In this document: positions 6,793 through 13,996 of the stretch, one piece after another
Layout: the number at the start of each line of letters is the position of its first letter
Position numbering within the stretch: the stretch's first letter is position 1
NCBI GenBank assembly: GCA_002731665.1
Contig: PCCJ01000012.1
Location: 1-23,496, forward strand
Direction: 5' to 3'
DNA length: 23,496 bases
From: Actinomycetota bacterium
GTDB taxonomy: Bacteria; Actinomycetota; Acidimicrobiia; Acidimicrobiales; Poriferisodaliceae
Translations under genes and position numbers: made by a program
Notes under the pieces: model-generated
Told to the model about the DNA's origin: nothing
The model's input: only the letters and a program-made list of their open reading frames with translations
Databases searched by the model: none

Positions 6793-7583
6793 TGATTGTG
6801 ACCGAGAAGCCGCTCGTTCAGAGAGTCGGGTTTTTCTCTGATACTTGGACCATCGCTAGACGCGCAATTCGAAGTTTGTTGAGAGAACCTGAATTCATCG
6901 GTCCAGCTTTAGCTATTCCGATTTTCTTTTTTGTCGTCAATATCGGTGCCTTGGAAGCATTTGTCGAACGGCAGGCCGGAATCGACTATCGAGCTTTTCA
7001 ATTACCTGTTGGGATTGTGTTTGCCGTTACGGGAATCTCGCGCGCCAACATGCTCGTTACCGATATTCAAACTGGATATCTTGATCGCATGTTAGTCACT
7101 CCGATCCGACGGGTGTCCCTGCTTTTGGGACTGATGATTGCGGACGTTGTGTTGGCCTTGGCTTTGGCGACAGTCGTATTATTGTTGGGATTTGCTGTTG
7201 GTGTGAACTTTGGTACCGGTGTGGCGGGACTCGCTATATTCGTTATTCTCGCGATGGCATGGAGCCTTGCGTTCACAGGGTTTCCTTACACGGTTGCCCT
7301 GAGGACAGGTAATCCGGCAGCTGTTAACTCTGCGTTTTTGATTTTCTTCCCGTTCGCGTTTCTCACTCCCAGCATGCTGCCCCGAGAGTTGATGAGCGGG
7401 TGGCTTAAAAATGTGGCCGCTTGGAATCCTGTTACTTATCTCTTGGAAGGTATGCGGTCGGTGCTGTCAGAGGGGTGGGATATTGGTGCACTCATGAAAG
7501 CCTCTGCGGCGATCTTGGGTCTGGCGATCATAACTTTCACTATGGCTTTTCGTTCTCTTGCCCGAAGAGTAGCAACGGGTTAA
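6792..7583 (+). CDS. ABC-2 type exporter permease, DrrB type
   Basis: This is the 263-residue membrane subunit pairing with the DrrA-type ATPase. A cytoplasmic N-terminus contains 'TWTIARRAIRSLLREPEFI', followed by six predicted membrane segments. Typical ABC-2 features are 'DIQTGYLDRMLVTPIRRVSLLLG' after the second segment and 'FLTPSMLPRELMSGWLKNVAAWNPVTYLLEGMRSVL' near the end, matching the conserved P-x-x-x-x-P-x-W-L...NP-T-Y motif of the family. Translation is coupled to the ATPase gene through the TAATG overlap. The gene faces the dehydratase gene convergently, with a perfect 14-bp inverted repeat between them. Confidence 0.92.
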   Translation: MIVTEKPLVQRVGFFSDTWTIARRAIRSLLREPEFIGPALAIPIFFFVVNIGALEAFVERQAGIDYRAFQLPVGIVFAVTGISRANMLVTDIQTGYLDRMLVTPIRRVSLLLGLMIADVVLALALATVVLLLGFAVGVNFGTGVAGLAIFVILAMAWSLAFTGFPYTVALRTGNPAAVNSAFLIFFPFAFLTPSMLPRELMSGWLKNVAAWNPVTYLLEGMRSVLSEGWDIGALMKASAAILGLAIITFTMAFRSLARRVATG

Positions 7584-7744
7584 CGAGCTACCGTTGGATA
7601 TCGACTCATCTAGCGGATGCGCCTTACGATACGAATTGTAGAGGTAATTCTTATCGTCAGATGTTTTGGACAATACGCATAGACACCTCTCTCGAAGAAG
7701 TTCCACGCGTTGCTGCATAGCGCTTGTGATCGGCTTGGCTGCAA

Positions 7745-7784
7745 CTCACTATGGTTGCCTGCTACTGCACGCAACCATAGTGAG
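7745..7784. repeat. Perfect 14-bp inverted repeat spanning the 3' end of the dehydratase gene
   Basis: CTCACTATGGTTGC (7745-7758) and GCAACCATAGTGAG (7771-7784) are exact reverse complements around a 12-nt loop. The loop contains the dehydratase stop codon (TAG on the minus strand, 7764-7762), so one arm is coding and the other is not. No T tract follows on either strand. It could end transcription from both sides or block a 3' exonuclease. Confidence 0.9.
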
Positions 7785-9471
7785 CTGATGACACGTGTCG
7801 TGAGTATCGTCGCAATACTGAACCCTGCGGAATCGTACTCGGCAATTGCTTTGGCTCGATTGTCATCATTCGTTTCTGCATCTCGCTGTCGTCGATCGCG
7901 ACATCAAGAGTCCGGTTAACGGGATCGATAATGATTGTGTCACCATCTTTCACTGCTGCTAGCGGACCGCCGTCAGCCGCCTCTGGGCAAATATGTCCGA
8001 TGAGGATCCCGTGGGAGACGCCACTGAAACGACCATCAGTGATGAGAGCGACTTCCTTGCCTAAACCGCGTCCTTGCAGCTCGATTGTGAGCATCACCAT
8101 TTCTGGCATACCCGGGCCACCCTTGGGGCCGACGTTACGCACCACAACCACGTCGCCGGGCTTAATAACTCCGGATTGAATCGCCGTCATTGCATCGGGC
8201 TCGTTTTCGAAAACTTTGGCGACCCCTCGAAACTCGCCTGCCTCGAGCGTCTTGCCACCAAGTTTTAATACACAACTCTCCGGCGCTAAGTTCCCGTGCA
8301 GGACCGTGATGTGGTTGTTCGGTTGAGCTGCTGGGCTCTGCACCGATTGCAACAGGTCTTGGTCCTGTAAATCAGCGAGCGAAGCTACGTCAGATAGGTT
8401 CTCAGCGACAGTTTTTCCAGTGACAGTCATAGCATCACCATGTAGGAAGCCGTTATTTAGGAGCTCTTTCATTACGACCGGCACTCCTCCGAGTTCGTGC
8501 AGGGTAACCATCGAGTATTGACCGTGCGGCTGAAGATTTGCAATGAGCGGCACCCGCTCGCCGATCTCCTGGATGCGATCGATGGTGAGAGCTACTTCTG
8601 CATCGCGAGCGATCGCTAGCAAATGCAGGTACATGTTGGTTGAGCCCCCCATAGCGTAGGCCGTGATGATGGCGTTCTCAAAGCCTTTCACATTCATAAT
8701 ATCTCGAGGTCGAATATCGTTTTGGATCAGGTTGTATAGAGCTTCGGCGGTCGCCTCAACCTGAGCCTTCACGTCATCGTGGATATCGCTTGCGGCGTCA
8801 TAGTCGGCTGGGTGCGACGCACCTCGCGGCAACATCATTCCCATTGCCTCGGTGATTGTGCTCATGGTGTTCGCTGTGAACATGGCACCGCAGGTACCAC
8901 TTCCGGGCATCACGTTCCGTTCAACCTCGTTGAATTCTTCTTGAGTGATCCGATTAGCTCGCATTGCTGCTCGTGCTTCGGCCCAGTCGAGAATAGTCAG
9001 GTTGTTACCTTTGGATGCCCATGGCTCAATGCTAACGCACCCGGGTGAGCTAGTTCCTGGGTAAATAACGAGTCCGAAGTCGTTAGTGCGTGCCAGGGGC
9101 ATCATTGCTGCCGCGCCCGTCTTATCGCAGCCTGAGATAACAACCATAGCTTCGCCATGATGTGCCCGATGCCCGATCTCGAACGAGTCGGCGATTATGT
9201 CTCGTGACACGAGGCTGTAGCTGGCGTTGGGTGAACCTTGAGTGAGTGCATCAGAGACTGCTGGAGCGCCAACGACTAACCCTTGTCCTCCGCGCGAAGA
9301 AATCGACTCCGAAAGTAGGTCTGATATGCGTTCGACTCTGTTGTTGCAGCGATGAGCATTTGTGTAGGCCCCCGCTACTGTAACGATTGTGTTTTTTGTG
9401 GCGATAGTCTCAGGCTCAAAGCCTGCCGCCCTCAACTCTAAGCTTGCCCGTTTCCAATGATTACCTGCCAT
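7762..9471 (-). CDS. IlvD/EDD family Fe-S dehydratase (dihydroxy-acid or sugar-acid dehydratase)
   Basis: The product is a 569-residue cytoplasmic enzyme that would remove water from a 2,3-dihydroxy acid to give a 2-keto acid. The three cysteines that hold the Fe-S cluster in IlvD relatives are present: C42 (AHRCNN), C115 (SGCDK) and C194 (GTCGAM). K117 fits the carbamylated Lys, and 'MFTANTM' is conserved. The C-terminal domain has 'GNLAPESCVLKLGG', 'VVVVRNVGPKGGPGMPEM', 'LITDGRFSGVSHGILIGHI' and ends in VSSAHYGCVQ, like the VSSAxxGA ending of relatives, so it is full length. The first about 50 residues differ from classical IlvD (AGAYTNAHRCN in place of the usual SWNxxxPCN), suggesting a side branch. 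It may serve branched-chain amino-acid synthesis or sugar-acid catabolism; no other ilv gene lies nearby. A TAGTAT -10 box sits 6 nt before the ATG. Confidence 0.88.
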   Translation of the reverse strand: MAGNHWKRASLELRAAGFEPETIATKNTIVTVAGAYTNAHRCNNRVERISDLLSESISSRGGQGLVVGAPAVSDALTQGSPNASYSLVSRDIIADSFEIGHRAHHGEAMVVISGCDKTGAAAMMPLARTNDFGLVIYPGTSSPGCVSIEPWASKGNNLTILDWAEARAAMRANRITQEEFNEVERNVMPGSGTCGAMFTANTMSTITEAMGMMLPRGASHPADYDAASDIHDDVKAQVEATAEALYNLIQNDIRPRDIMNVKGFENAIITAYAMGGSTNMYLHLLAIARDAEVALTIDRIQEIGERVPLIANLQPHGQYSMVTLHELGGVPVVMKELLNNGFLHGDAMTVTGKTVAENLSDVASLADLQDQDLLQSVQSPAAQPNNHITVLHGNLAPESCVLKLGGKTLEAGEFRGVAKVFENEPDAMTAIQSGVIKPGDVVVVRNVGPKGGPGMPEMVMLTIELQGRGLGKEVALITDGRFSGVSHGILIGHICPEAADGGPLAAVKDGDTIIIDPVNRTLDVAIDDSEMQKRMMTIEPKQLPSTIPQGSVLRRYSRHVSSAHYGCVQ

Positions 9472-9477
9472 CTTCTT

Positions 9478-9483
9478 ATACTA
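9478..9483 (-). promoter_or_regulatory. Candidate -10 box for the dehydratase gene (leaderless)
   Basis: On the minus strand TAGTAT lies 6 nt before the ATG at 9471; an overlapping TATAAG is also present. No good -35 hexamer is visible. The spacing would place the transcript start at or next to the start codon. Confidence 0.4.
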
Positions 9484-9686
9484 CTTTCCAAAATTAATGG
9501 CGTCTGACGCGATCGAATAAGACGAGGGAGGCTTGTTTAGGGTAAAGATAAGCGTGTCAGGTATAAACGGAAAGCTAGCTAAGGCATGTTTTTGTGCTTG
9601 CCAGTAGCGCTTGATGGGCTTATGGCGCCGTTGCGTTCACCCGCAGGAAATCATGGACAACGTCGCACGGGTTTCTCTCTGACACA

Positions 9687-9708
9687 CAAAAAGTCAACAT
9701 GCTTTTTG
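9687..9708 (-). terminator. Possible terminator of the luciferase-like gene
   Basis: On the minus strand CAAAAAG, an 8-nt loop and CTTTTTG form a weak A/T stem with a T-rich 3' arm, about 80-100 nt after the gene's stop. Low stem GC makes this uncertain. Confidence 0.3.
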
Positions 9709-9716
9709 CAGTAGGG

Positions 9717-9753
9717 GCGTAGCGACTGCCGGAGGTAACGGTAGTTGCTACGC
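9717..9753. repeat. 15-bp hairpin with two G-T pairs
   Basis: GCGTAGCGACTGCCG (9717-9731), loop GAGGTAA, CGGTAGTTGCTACGC (9739-9753). Thirteen of 15 positions are Watson-Crick and the other two are G-T when read on the plus strand, so a plus-strand RNA would pair fully, whereas a minus-strand RNA would have two A-C mismatches. Confidence 0.8.
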
Positions 9754-9784
9754 AGGTTTGTCTCAATAACCGTTGAGTCTCATA

Positions 9785-10813
9785 TCAAAAATCAGTTCTC
9801 CAACTATCAGCTGCCAGGATTTGGGAGCACTCCGGAATGACCTCGTGTCCGACACGGGTGATCTGTTCATGAATTTCTTCAACCTCGCCAGAAGGGCAAT
9901 CCATCTTCGCGACGACTAGGGAATAGCCTGCGGTTGCAAATTTTTCTAAATCTTCAAGTACTTGCTGAGCAGTTCCAGTGCATATTTTCCTAGGCGTTTG
10001 GTGGGCGAGGGAATCATCGCTGTCAGTGACTCTCATAGTCGTGGCAGCCATCATGATGAAGGTCGAGGGGTCTCTTCCAGCTTTGTCGAGGTCGGCTTTG
10101 ACAATGGCCTGGAGATCAGCGTGACGGTTCGGATCAGCGAAGGGGTCAAGAAACACTGGATAAAAACCGTCGCAATAAGCTGCCGCTCGACGCGCTCCGA
10201 GCGGAGACATCCCTCCATAGATAATCGGTGGGTGAGGCTTCTGTGAAGGCTTGGGATCCATAGAAACGTCCGAAAATGAATAGTAGTCACCGTCAAAAGA
10301 AACAAAATCGTCTTGCCAACTTCGCTTGTAAATTTCGATGCATTCAACTGTTCGTTTCCCGCGCTCAGCAAATGGAATACCAAGCGCATCAAACTCTTCT
10401 TCCATCCAGCCAGCCCCAACTCCTAGCAGAAGACGGCCTCCAGACAGCACGTCCACCGTGGCAAACTGGCGGGCGTCGCTTAAGGGCGCCCGATAGGGCG
10501 CAACGAGGACACTAGTACCGAGCTTAATTCTGGTCGTGGAAGAGGCAACTGCTCCCATAACAACTGCACCATCAAGCATCTCGTGTCGCGGGGAATAAGA
10601 GCGGGCCCCTGACTTGTTAGCGATATGGGCGCTATTTGTTTCTGTAGGCATGCACACATGGTCAGGAAACCATATGGAATGAAAGCCGTTACGTTCAGCA
10701 GTTTGTGCAATCGCAACAGGCTCAAGATTTTCTCCGGGAACGCTTCTGGTGTAGTTGTTGTCATTGTCTCGGTAACCGACACCATGGGTGTTTGCATATA
10801 AGCCAATTTGCAT
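9785..10813 (-). CDS. Luciferase-like (LLM class) flavin/F420-dependent oxidoreductase
   Basis: The product is a 342-residue TIM-barrel enzyme of the bacterial luciferase-like family, using reduced FMN or F420 to oxidise or reduce an organic substrate. Motifs are 'GFHSIWFPDHVCMP' (WFPDH at 48-52), 'TTRIKLGTSVLVAPYRAPL', 'VLSGGRLLLGVGAGWMEEEFDALGIPFAERGKR' (GVGAGW at 131-136), 'PHPPIIYGGMSPLGARRAAAYCDGFYP' and a C-terminal 'FATAGYSLVVAKMDCP'. These fit the 'probable F420-dependent oxidoreductase' subfamilies common in actinobacteria. The frame stays open 44 codons further upstream, but AAGGAG (complement of 10822-10827) lies 8 nt before the ATG at 10813, and family proteins begin at this MQIGLY-type strand. 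It is divergent from the lyase operon. Substrate and cofactor cannot be read from sequence. Confidence 0.88.
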   Translation of the reverse strand: MQIGLYANTHGVGYRDNDNNYTRSVPGENLEPVAIAQTAERNGFHSIWFPDHVCMPTETNSAHIANKSGARSYSPRHEMLDGAVVMGAVASSTTRIKLGTSVLVAPYRAPLSDARQFATVDVLSGGRLLLGVGAGWMEEEFDALGIPFAERGKRTVECIEIYKRSWQDDFVSFDGDYYSFSDVSMDPKPSQKPHPPIIYGGMSPLGARRAAAYCDGFYPVFLDPFADPNRHADLQAIVKADLDKAGRDPSTFIMMAATTMRVTDSDDSLAHQTPRKICTGTAQQVLEDLEKFATAGYSLVVAKMDCPSGEVEEIHEQITRVGHEVIPECSQILAADSWRTDF

Positions 10814-10821
10814 ACCACAGA

Positions 10822-10827
10822 CTCCTT
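10822..10827 (-). promoter_or_regulatory. Ribosome binding site that fixes the luciferase-like gene start
   Basis: AAGGAG on the minus strand, 8 nt before the ATG at 10813, favours that start over an ATG 44 codons upstream. Confidence 0.8.
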
Positions 10828-11056
10828 CTAATAGTGCCGTAATCATGGCAGACCTATCTCTGTTATGTAGTTTGGATCCGATTAAGAAAGAGTTAATTGT
10901 CACAGCCGTTGTTGATCTACGGTTACCTTGGTAGCCGGACAACAAGAGTGCGACTTGAGACTAAACAAAGTCGGGCCGTTCTAGGATAGTGCGTTGCATG
11001 ACTACATAGGTATTGCAGAGCTTCTGGCTTTGAGGCTTTCGTCTCTATGGTTGCTT

Positions 11057-11078
11057 TTGAGACGATTCAAGGTCTCAA
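11057..11078. repeat. Inverted repeat TTGAGAC / GTCTCAA, possible operator
   Basis: TTGAGAC (11057-11063), 8 nt, GTCTCAA (11072-11078), about 140 nt upstream of the lyase operon. Further copies of the heptamer lie at 10955-10961 and around 9760-9779. Confidence 0.55.
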
Positions 11079-11214
11079 GCGAAACTTCTGGTGGGAAACA
11101 TCTACACTTCTGGAGTCAGTCGTAAGATCCAGTCGTTGGATGCAAATGGATAACTGTGAGTACTCCCGTAGGATCGTGATCGAAATCCCCGAAGAAACCT
11201 GAGGAGTAATTACG

Positions 11215-12195
11215 ATGGTCGGGCGGCTTGAAGCCAAAGAGTGGGCGAAAGAGCATCTAAAAGGATTGTTTTCAAGTCCGTCGGCGCCTTTAACGCAAGA
11301 TTTTAAACTGGACGACGCAGGCGTCATCACAAATGTCGAGCGCGTAATCTCCGTTGGTGCCAGTGGAGTGGGTTTTGGTTTCCTTGATGCGTGGGGCCTC
11401 ACCATAGCGCAGCGAAAACATGTTATGGACCTGATCGCAAACGCGACCGGTGATCGTGCGATGTGCATCTTCTATACCGCTGATCACAGCGTGGCTGAGA
11501 CAATTGCTCTCAGCCACCATGCAAAGGAAATCGGAGCGGAAGCAATCATCTTATGGGTGCCCTACGAATGGGCGACGTCGCAGGACTTGATGCACGACTA
11601 CGTCGAATACGTCGCTGGGAAAGTTGACATCGCGATCATTGCTTTCAACACCCCCCATTCTGGCATGACAATGACGCACGAAACCATGATGCGTATAGCG
11701 AAAATTCCGAATGTATGTGGCATCAAGAACGCGATCAAGGATCCGCAGCACACCATCCGGGCAATTGAGATGTTCGGCAACGAGATCGTGCTGTCATACC
11801 CGTTTGAGGAGCAACTACTAGAAATGACTACCGAGCACGGTCAGCAGGTTCTACTGGGATCAACCAGCGTCTATCTAATGCAAAGCCCCGAGAGACAGCC
11901 AATTTTGGACTACCTGCGTCTTGCACAACAAGGTGACATGGCGGGGGCCATCGACATCCATGACGAACTGGCGCCTCTCCGAAAAACGTGGAGCAAAATT
12001 TACGCCGGTTTGTGGAACGAGAATAAAGCCGTTCACCCCATAGGCCTGATCAAATATTGGATGGACATATTAGGTATGGCTGGTGGGCCGCTGGGACCAC
12101 CAATGCAGGAGCTCGATGAAGCAGCCAAGGTAGCATTCCGCGAACAGCTAGATGCAGCAGGCTGGGAGCGACTGCTTTTCCCGAGCCGCTTTTGA
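11215..12195 (+). CDS. DapA/NanA-fold lyase-like protein with altered catalytic relay
   Basis: This is a 326-residue TIM-barrel protein of the dihydrodipicolinate synthase/N-acetylneuraminate lyase family, which makes or breaks C-C bonds through a Schiff base with a keto acid. The Schiff-base lysine is present: K171 in 'VCGIKNAIKDP'. By-eye alignment to E. coli DapA suggests that the catalytic relay is lost. The GTTGE loop (Thr44) reads GASGV (48-52), Tyr107 of PYYN corresponds to Glu118 (PYEW), and Tyr133 of YNxP is Phe144 (FNTP). The Arg of the SRTG carboxylate pocket is also absent. It is therefore unlikely to be DapA and probably carries out another aldolase, hydratase or decarboxylating reaction. 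GAGGAG (11201-11206) lies 8 nt before the ATG. It is first in an operon with an SDR (27-nt gap) and an alpha/beta hydrolase. Confidence 0.85.
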   Translation: MVGRLEAKEWAKEHLKGLFSSPSAPLTQDFKLDDAGVITNVERVISVGASGVGFGFLDAWGLTIAQRKHVMDLIANATGDRAMCIFYTADHSVAETIALSHHAKEIGAEAIILWVPYEWATSQDLMHDYVEYVAGKVDIAIIAFNTPHSGMTMTHETMMRIAKIPNVCGIKNAIKDPQHTIRAIEMFGNEIVLSYPFEEQLLEMTTEHGQQVLLGSTSVYLMQSPERQPILDYLRLAQQGDMAGAIDIHDELAPLRKTWSKIYAGLWNENKAVHPIGLIKYWMDILGMAGGPLGPPMQELDEAAKVAFREQLDAAGWERLLFPSRF

Positions 12196-12222
12196 TGGGA
12201 CCAAAGTATCGAAGAGGAACTA

Positions 12223-12978
12223 ATGACAATGCTAAAAGATAAGACGGTTATCGTGACGGGCGCAGCGGGGGGCATCGGTCGAGCTATCGCTGAGGAAGCC
12301 GGACATGCGGGTGCCCGATTGGCGCTAGTGGATGCTGACGCGACGCGTCTGGAACAGACGACTATGGAAATCCGAGCCAATGGTGTAGCCGTTCTACCCT
12401 TGGTGGTGGATATGACCGACCGCTTATTATGGCAAGGGAGTATTGATGACATCGCCACCGAGTTTGGCAGTATCGATGCGATGGTAAACAACGCCATGTG
12501 GGTCAAATACGAGCCGATGGCTGAGGTTCGAGAAGACGTTTATCGGCGCCAGATGGCGATCGGTCTTGACGCGGTCTATTGGGGCGTGCAGGCGGTAACT
12601 CCGCACATGATCGCGCAGGGATCCGGCAGTATCGTCAACATGACATCGCCTGCATCAGTCCATGGGATTCCCAATGGGTCAGTCTATGCAGCGATCAAAG
12701 GAGCGATCTCAGCGCTAACGCGACAGTGCGCTGTTGAACTAGGACAAAAGGGTATTCGTGTAAACGCCGTTGCTCCCGGTCCGATGCCAACGCCTGGCAC
12801 CATGAGCGTCGTAGACGAGCAAGGGTGGGAAAAACGCTTAGCGACAAGTCCGTTAGGTCGCCTATCCACCCCAGAAGGTGTGGCTAAGGTCGTTGTGTTT
12901 CTGGCATCAGATGCGGCAGATTGCGTTAATGGCGATGTACTATTTGCGGATGGAGGCCGCTCGATCTCGAAGATGTGA
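12223..12978 (+). CDS. Short-chain dehydrogenase/reductase (SDR)
   Basis: The product is a 251-residue cytoplasmic NAD(P)-dependent oxidoreductase of the classical SDR family. It has the cofactor motif TGAAGGIG (12-19), an Asp after the second strand (ALVDAD) that favours NAD(H), a VVDMTD adenine-binding segment, NNAM in place of the usual NNAG, the catalytic Ser in 'IVNMTSPAS', Tyr-x3-Lys in 'SVYAAIKGA' and the C-terminal 'NGDVLFADGG'. ATG at 12223 follows GAGGAA; a second ATG two codons later (12229) is possible. It lies 27 nt after the lyase gene and overlaps the hydrolase gene by four bases, so the three are one operon. It probably oxidises an alcohol or reduces a ketone of the same pathway; the substrate is unknown. 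Confidence 0.92.
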   Translation: MTMLKDKTVIVTGAAGGIGRAIAEEAGHAGARLALVDADATRLEQTTMEIRANGVAVLPLVVDMTDRLLWQGSIDDIATEFGSIDAMVNNAMWVKYEPMAEVREDVYRRQMAIGLDAVYWGVQAVTPHMIAQGSGSIVNMTSPASVHGIPNGSVYAAIKGAISALTRQCAVELGQKGIRVNAVAPGPMPTPGTMSVVDEQGWEKRLATSPLGRLSTPEGVAKVVVFLASDAADCVNGDVLFADGGRSISKM

Positions 12979-13874
12979 TCCCCGTGGCATATTCTCGAGA
13001 GGGCCTTATTGTGCGCGAAAATGTGGAATTTAATGCGCTGGACGGCACGGTGCTTTCTGGATTCTTCTATACGCCGGAGACTGGCAGAGGACCATTTCCA
13101 GCAATCGTTCTCAGTCATGGTTTCGGCGCAGTCAAAGAAATGGCGCTGGGCCTCTACGTCGATATTTTCTGCGATGCCGGATTTGCTTGCCTTGCTTATG
13201 ACCATCGGAACACTGGATCCAGTGGTGGGCCGCTTCGTGGCGAGATAAACCCGTGGGAGCAGATATCTGATATGCGCGATGCGATCACCTATATAGGTAA
13301 TCGCGAAGAGGTGAACACTGATCAGATTGGTTTGTGGGGGACCAGCTTCGCCGGCGGCCATAGTCTGGTAGTGGCTGCAACCGACCGGAGAGTCAAATGT
13401 GTTGTTTCAGTGGTACCGACAATTAGTGGGCACCAAAACACGATCCGGGCCCTAACGACTAATGGCTACGCTGATTTCATTCGGGATGCAAATGAAGAGC
13501 GCAGCGCTCGCCAACGGGGTGAAGAACCGCGGATGATTCCAATTTCGTCGGAAGGTGATGAAAGCTATGAATGGAGTAAAATCGCAGGCGCTGGAACGAC
13601 GTATGTTAATTCTTGTACCTTGCTGAGCAGATCATTTCGCGATTCCTATGAGCCGGGCAGTTATATCGCGACTGTTTCACCTACTCCATTGTTGATGGTA
13701 TTGGGAACACATGACACGAAATGCCTAACTGATCTGCAGCTCGAGGCGTACTCGGCGGCGCATGAGCCGAAGCGACTAAAGATGTTCCCTGGCGGTCACT
13801 ATGATCCGTATACCACCGAACTGGAATCTATCGCGTCTGCGTCTAGCGACTGGTTCGAAATGCATTTGAAATAG
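12975..13874 (+). CDS. Alpha/beta hydrolase (dienelactone hydrolase/esterase-like)
   Basis: The product is a 299-residue alpha/beta-hydrolase. After an N-terminal beta region (VRENVEFNALDGTVLSGFFYTP), an oxyanion-type HGFG (48-51) is followed by 'YDHRNTGSSGG' (75-85) and the nucleophile elbow GTSFAGG with S124. D247 (LGTHDTKC) and H275 (GGHYDP) complete a plausible Ser-Asp-His triad. The pattern resembles dienelactone-hydrolase-like and X-Pro dipeptidyl-peptidase-like esterases. There is no signal peptide, so it should be cytoplasmic. The GTG start at 12975 overlaps the SDR stop (GTGA), indicating translational coupling; a GTG at 12984 is the alternative. Its place in the lyase-SDR operon suggests cleavage of an ester, lactone or C-C bond in the same pathway. 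Confidence 0.88.
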   Translation: MIPVAYSREGLIVRENVEFNALDGTVLSGFFYTPETGRGPFPAIVLSHGFGAVKEMALGLYVDIFCDAGFACLAYDHRNTGSSGGPLRGEINPWEQISDMRDAITYIGNREEVNTDQIGLWGTSFAGGHSLVVAATDRRVKCVVSVVPTISGHQNTIRALTTNGYADFIRDANEERSARQRGEEPRMIPISSEGDESYEWSKIAGAGTTYVNSCTLLSRSFRDSYEPGSYIATVSPTPLLMVLGTHDTKCLTDLQLEAYSAAHEPKRLKMFPGGHYDPYTTELESIASASSDWFEMHLK

Positions 13875-13890
13875 TGACAAAAAGCAGTTC

Positions 13891-13921
13891 AGCTTAAGAT
13901 CATGTGAAGATCCCTTGAGCT
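13891..13921. terminator. Stem-loop between convergent genes
   Basis: AGCTTAA and TTGAGCT pair (one G-T), continued inward by GATC/GATC with a two-base bulge and a 7-nt loop. It lies 17 nt after the hydrolase stop and upstream of the convergent SDR end. There is no T tract, so terminator function is tentative. Confidence 0.4.
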
Positions 13922-13996
13922 GGTACTACCTGTGTAATTGGGGGAGTTCATGCAATTGTCGTCGAATGTTTGTGGTGAGGTAGATATCCCATTTCT

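Larger units (their letters stand above)
9472..9784. other. Intergenic region with three consecutive stem-loops
   Basis: This 313-nt gap lies between two minus-strand genes. It contains a small A/T hairpin (9687-9708), a 15-bp hairpin (9717-9753) and an interrupted TTGAGAC palindrome (9760-9779) just downstream of the luciferase-like gene's stop. The dehydratase -10 candidate lies at 9478-9483. I see no gene. Confidence 0.6.
10814..11214. other. Divergent promoter region between the luciferase-like gene and the lyase operon
   Basis: This 401-nt gap holds the ribosome site of the luciferase-like gene, a TTGAGAC heptamer (10955-10961) and the same heptamer as an inverted repeat (11057-11078). 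A TAGGAT at 10983-10988 could be a -10 box for the operon but has no convincing -35 partner. I see no gene; minus-strand open frames here are shadows of the lyase gene. Confidence 0.5.

Noticed and set aside
10814..10945. A 44-residue N-terminal extension of the luciferase-like protein
   Set aside because: A good AAGGAG 8 nt before the ATG at 10813 and the family's usual N-terminus (MQIGLY) show that the shorter protein is the real one.
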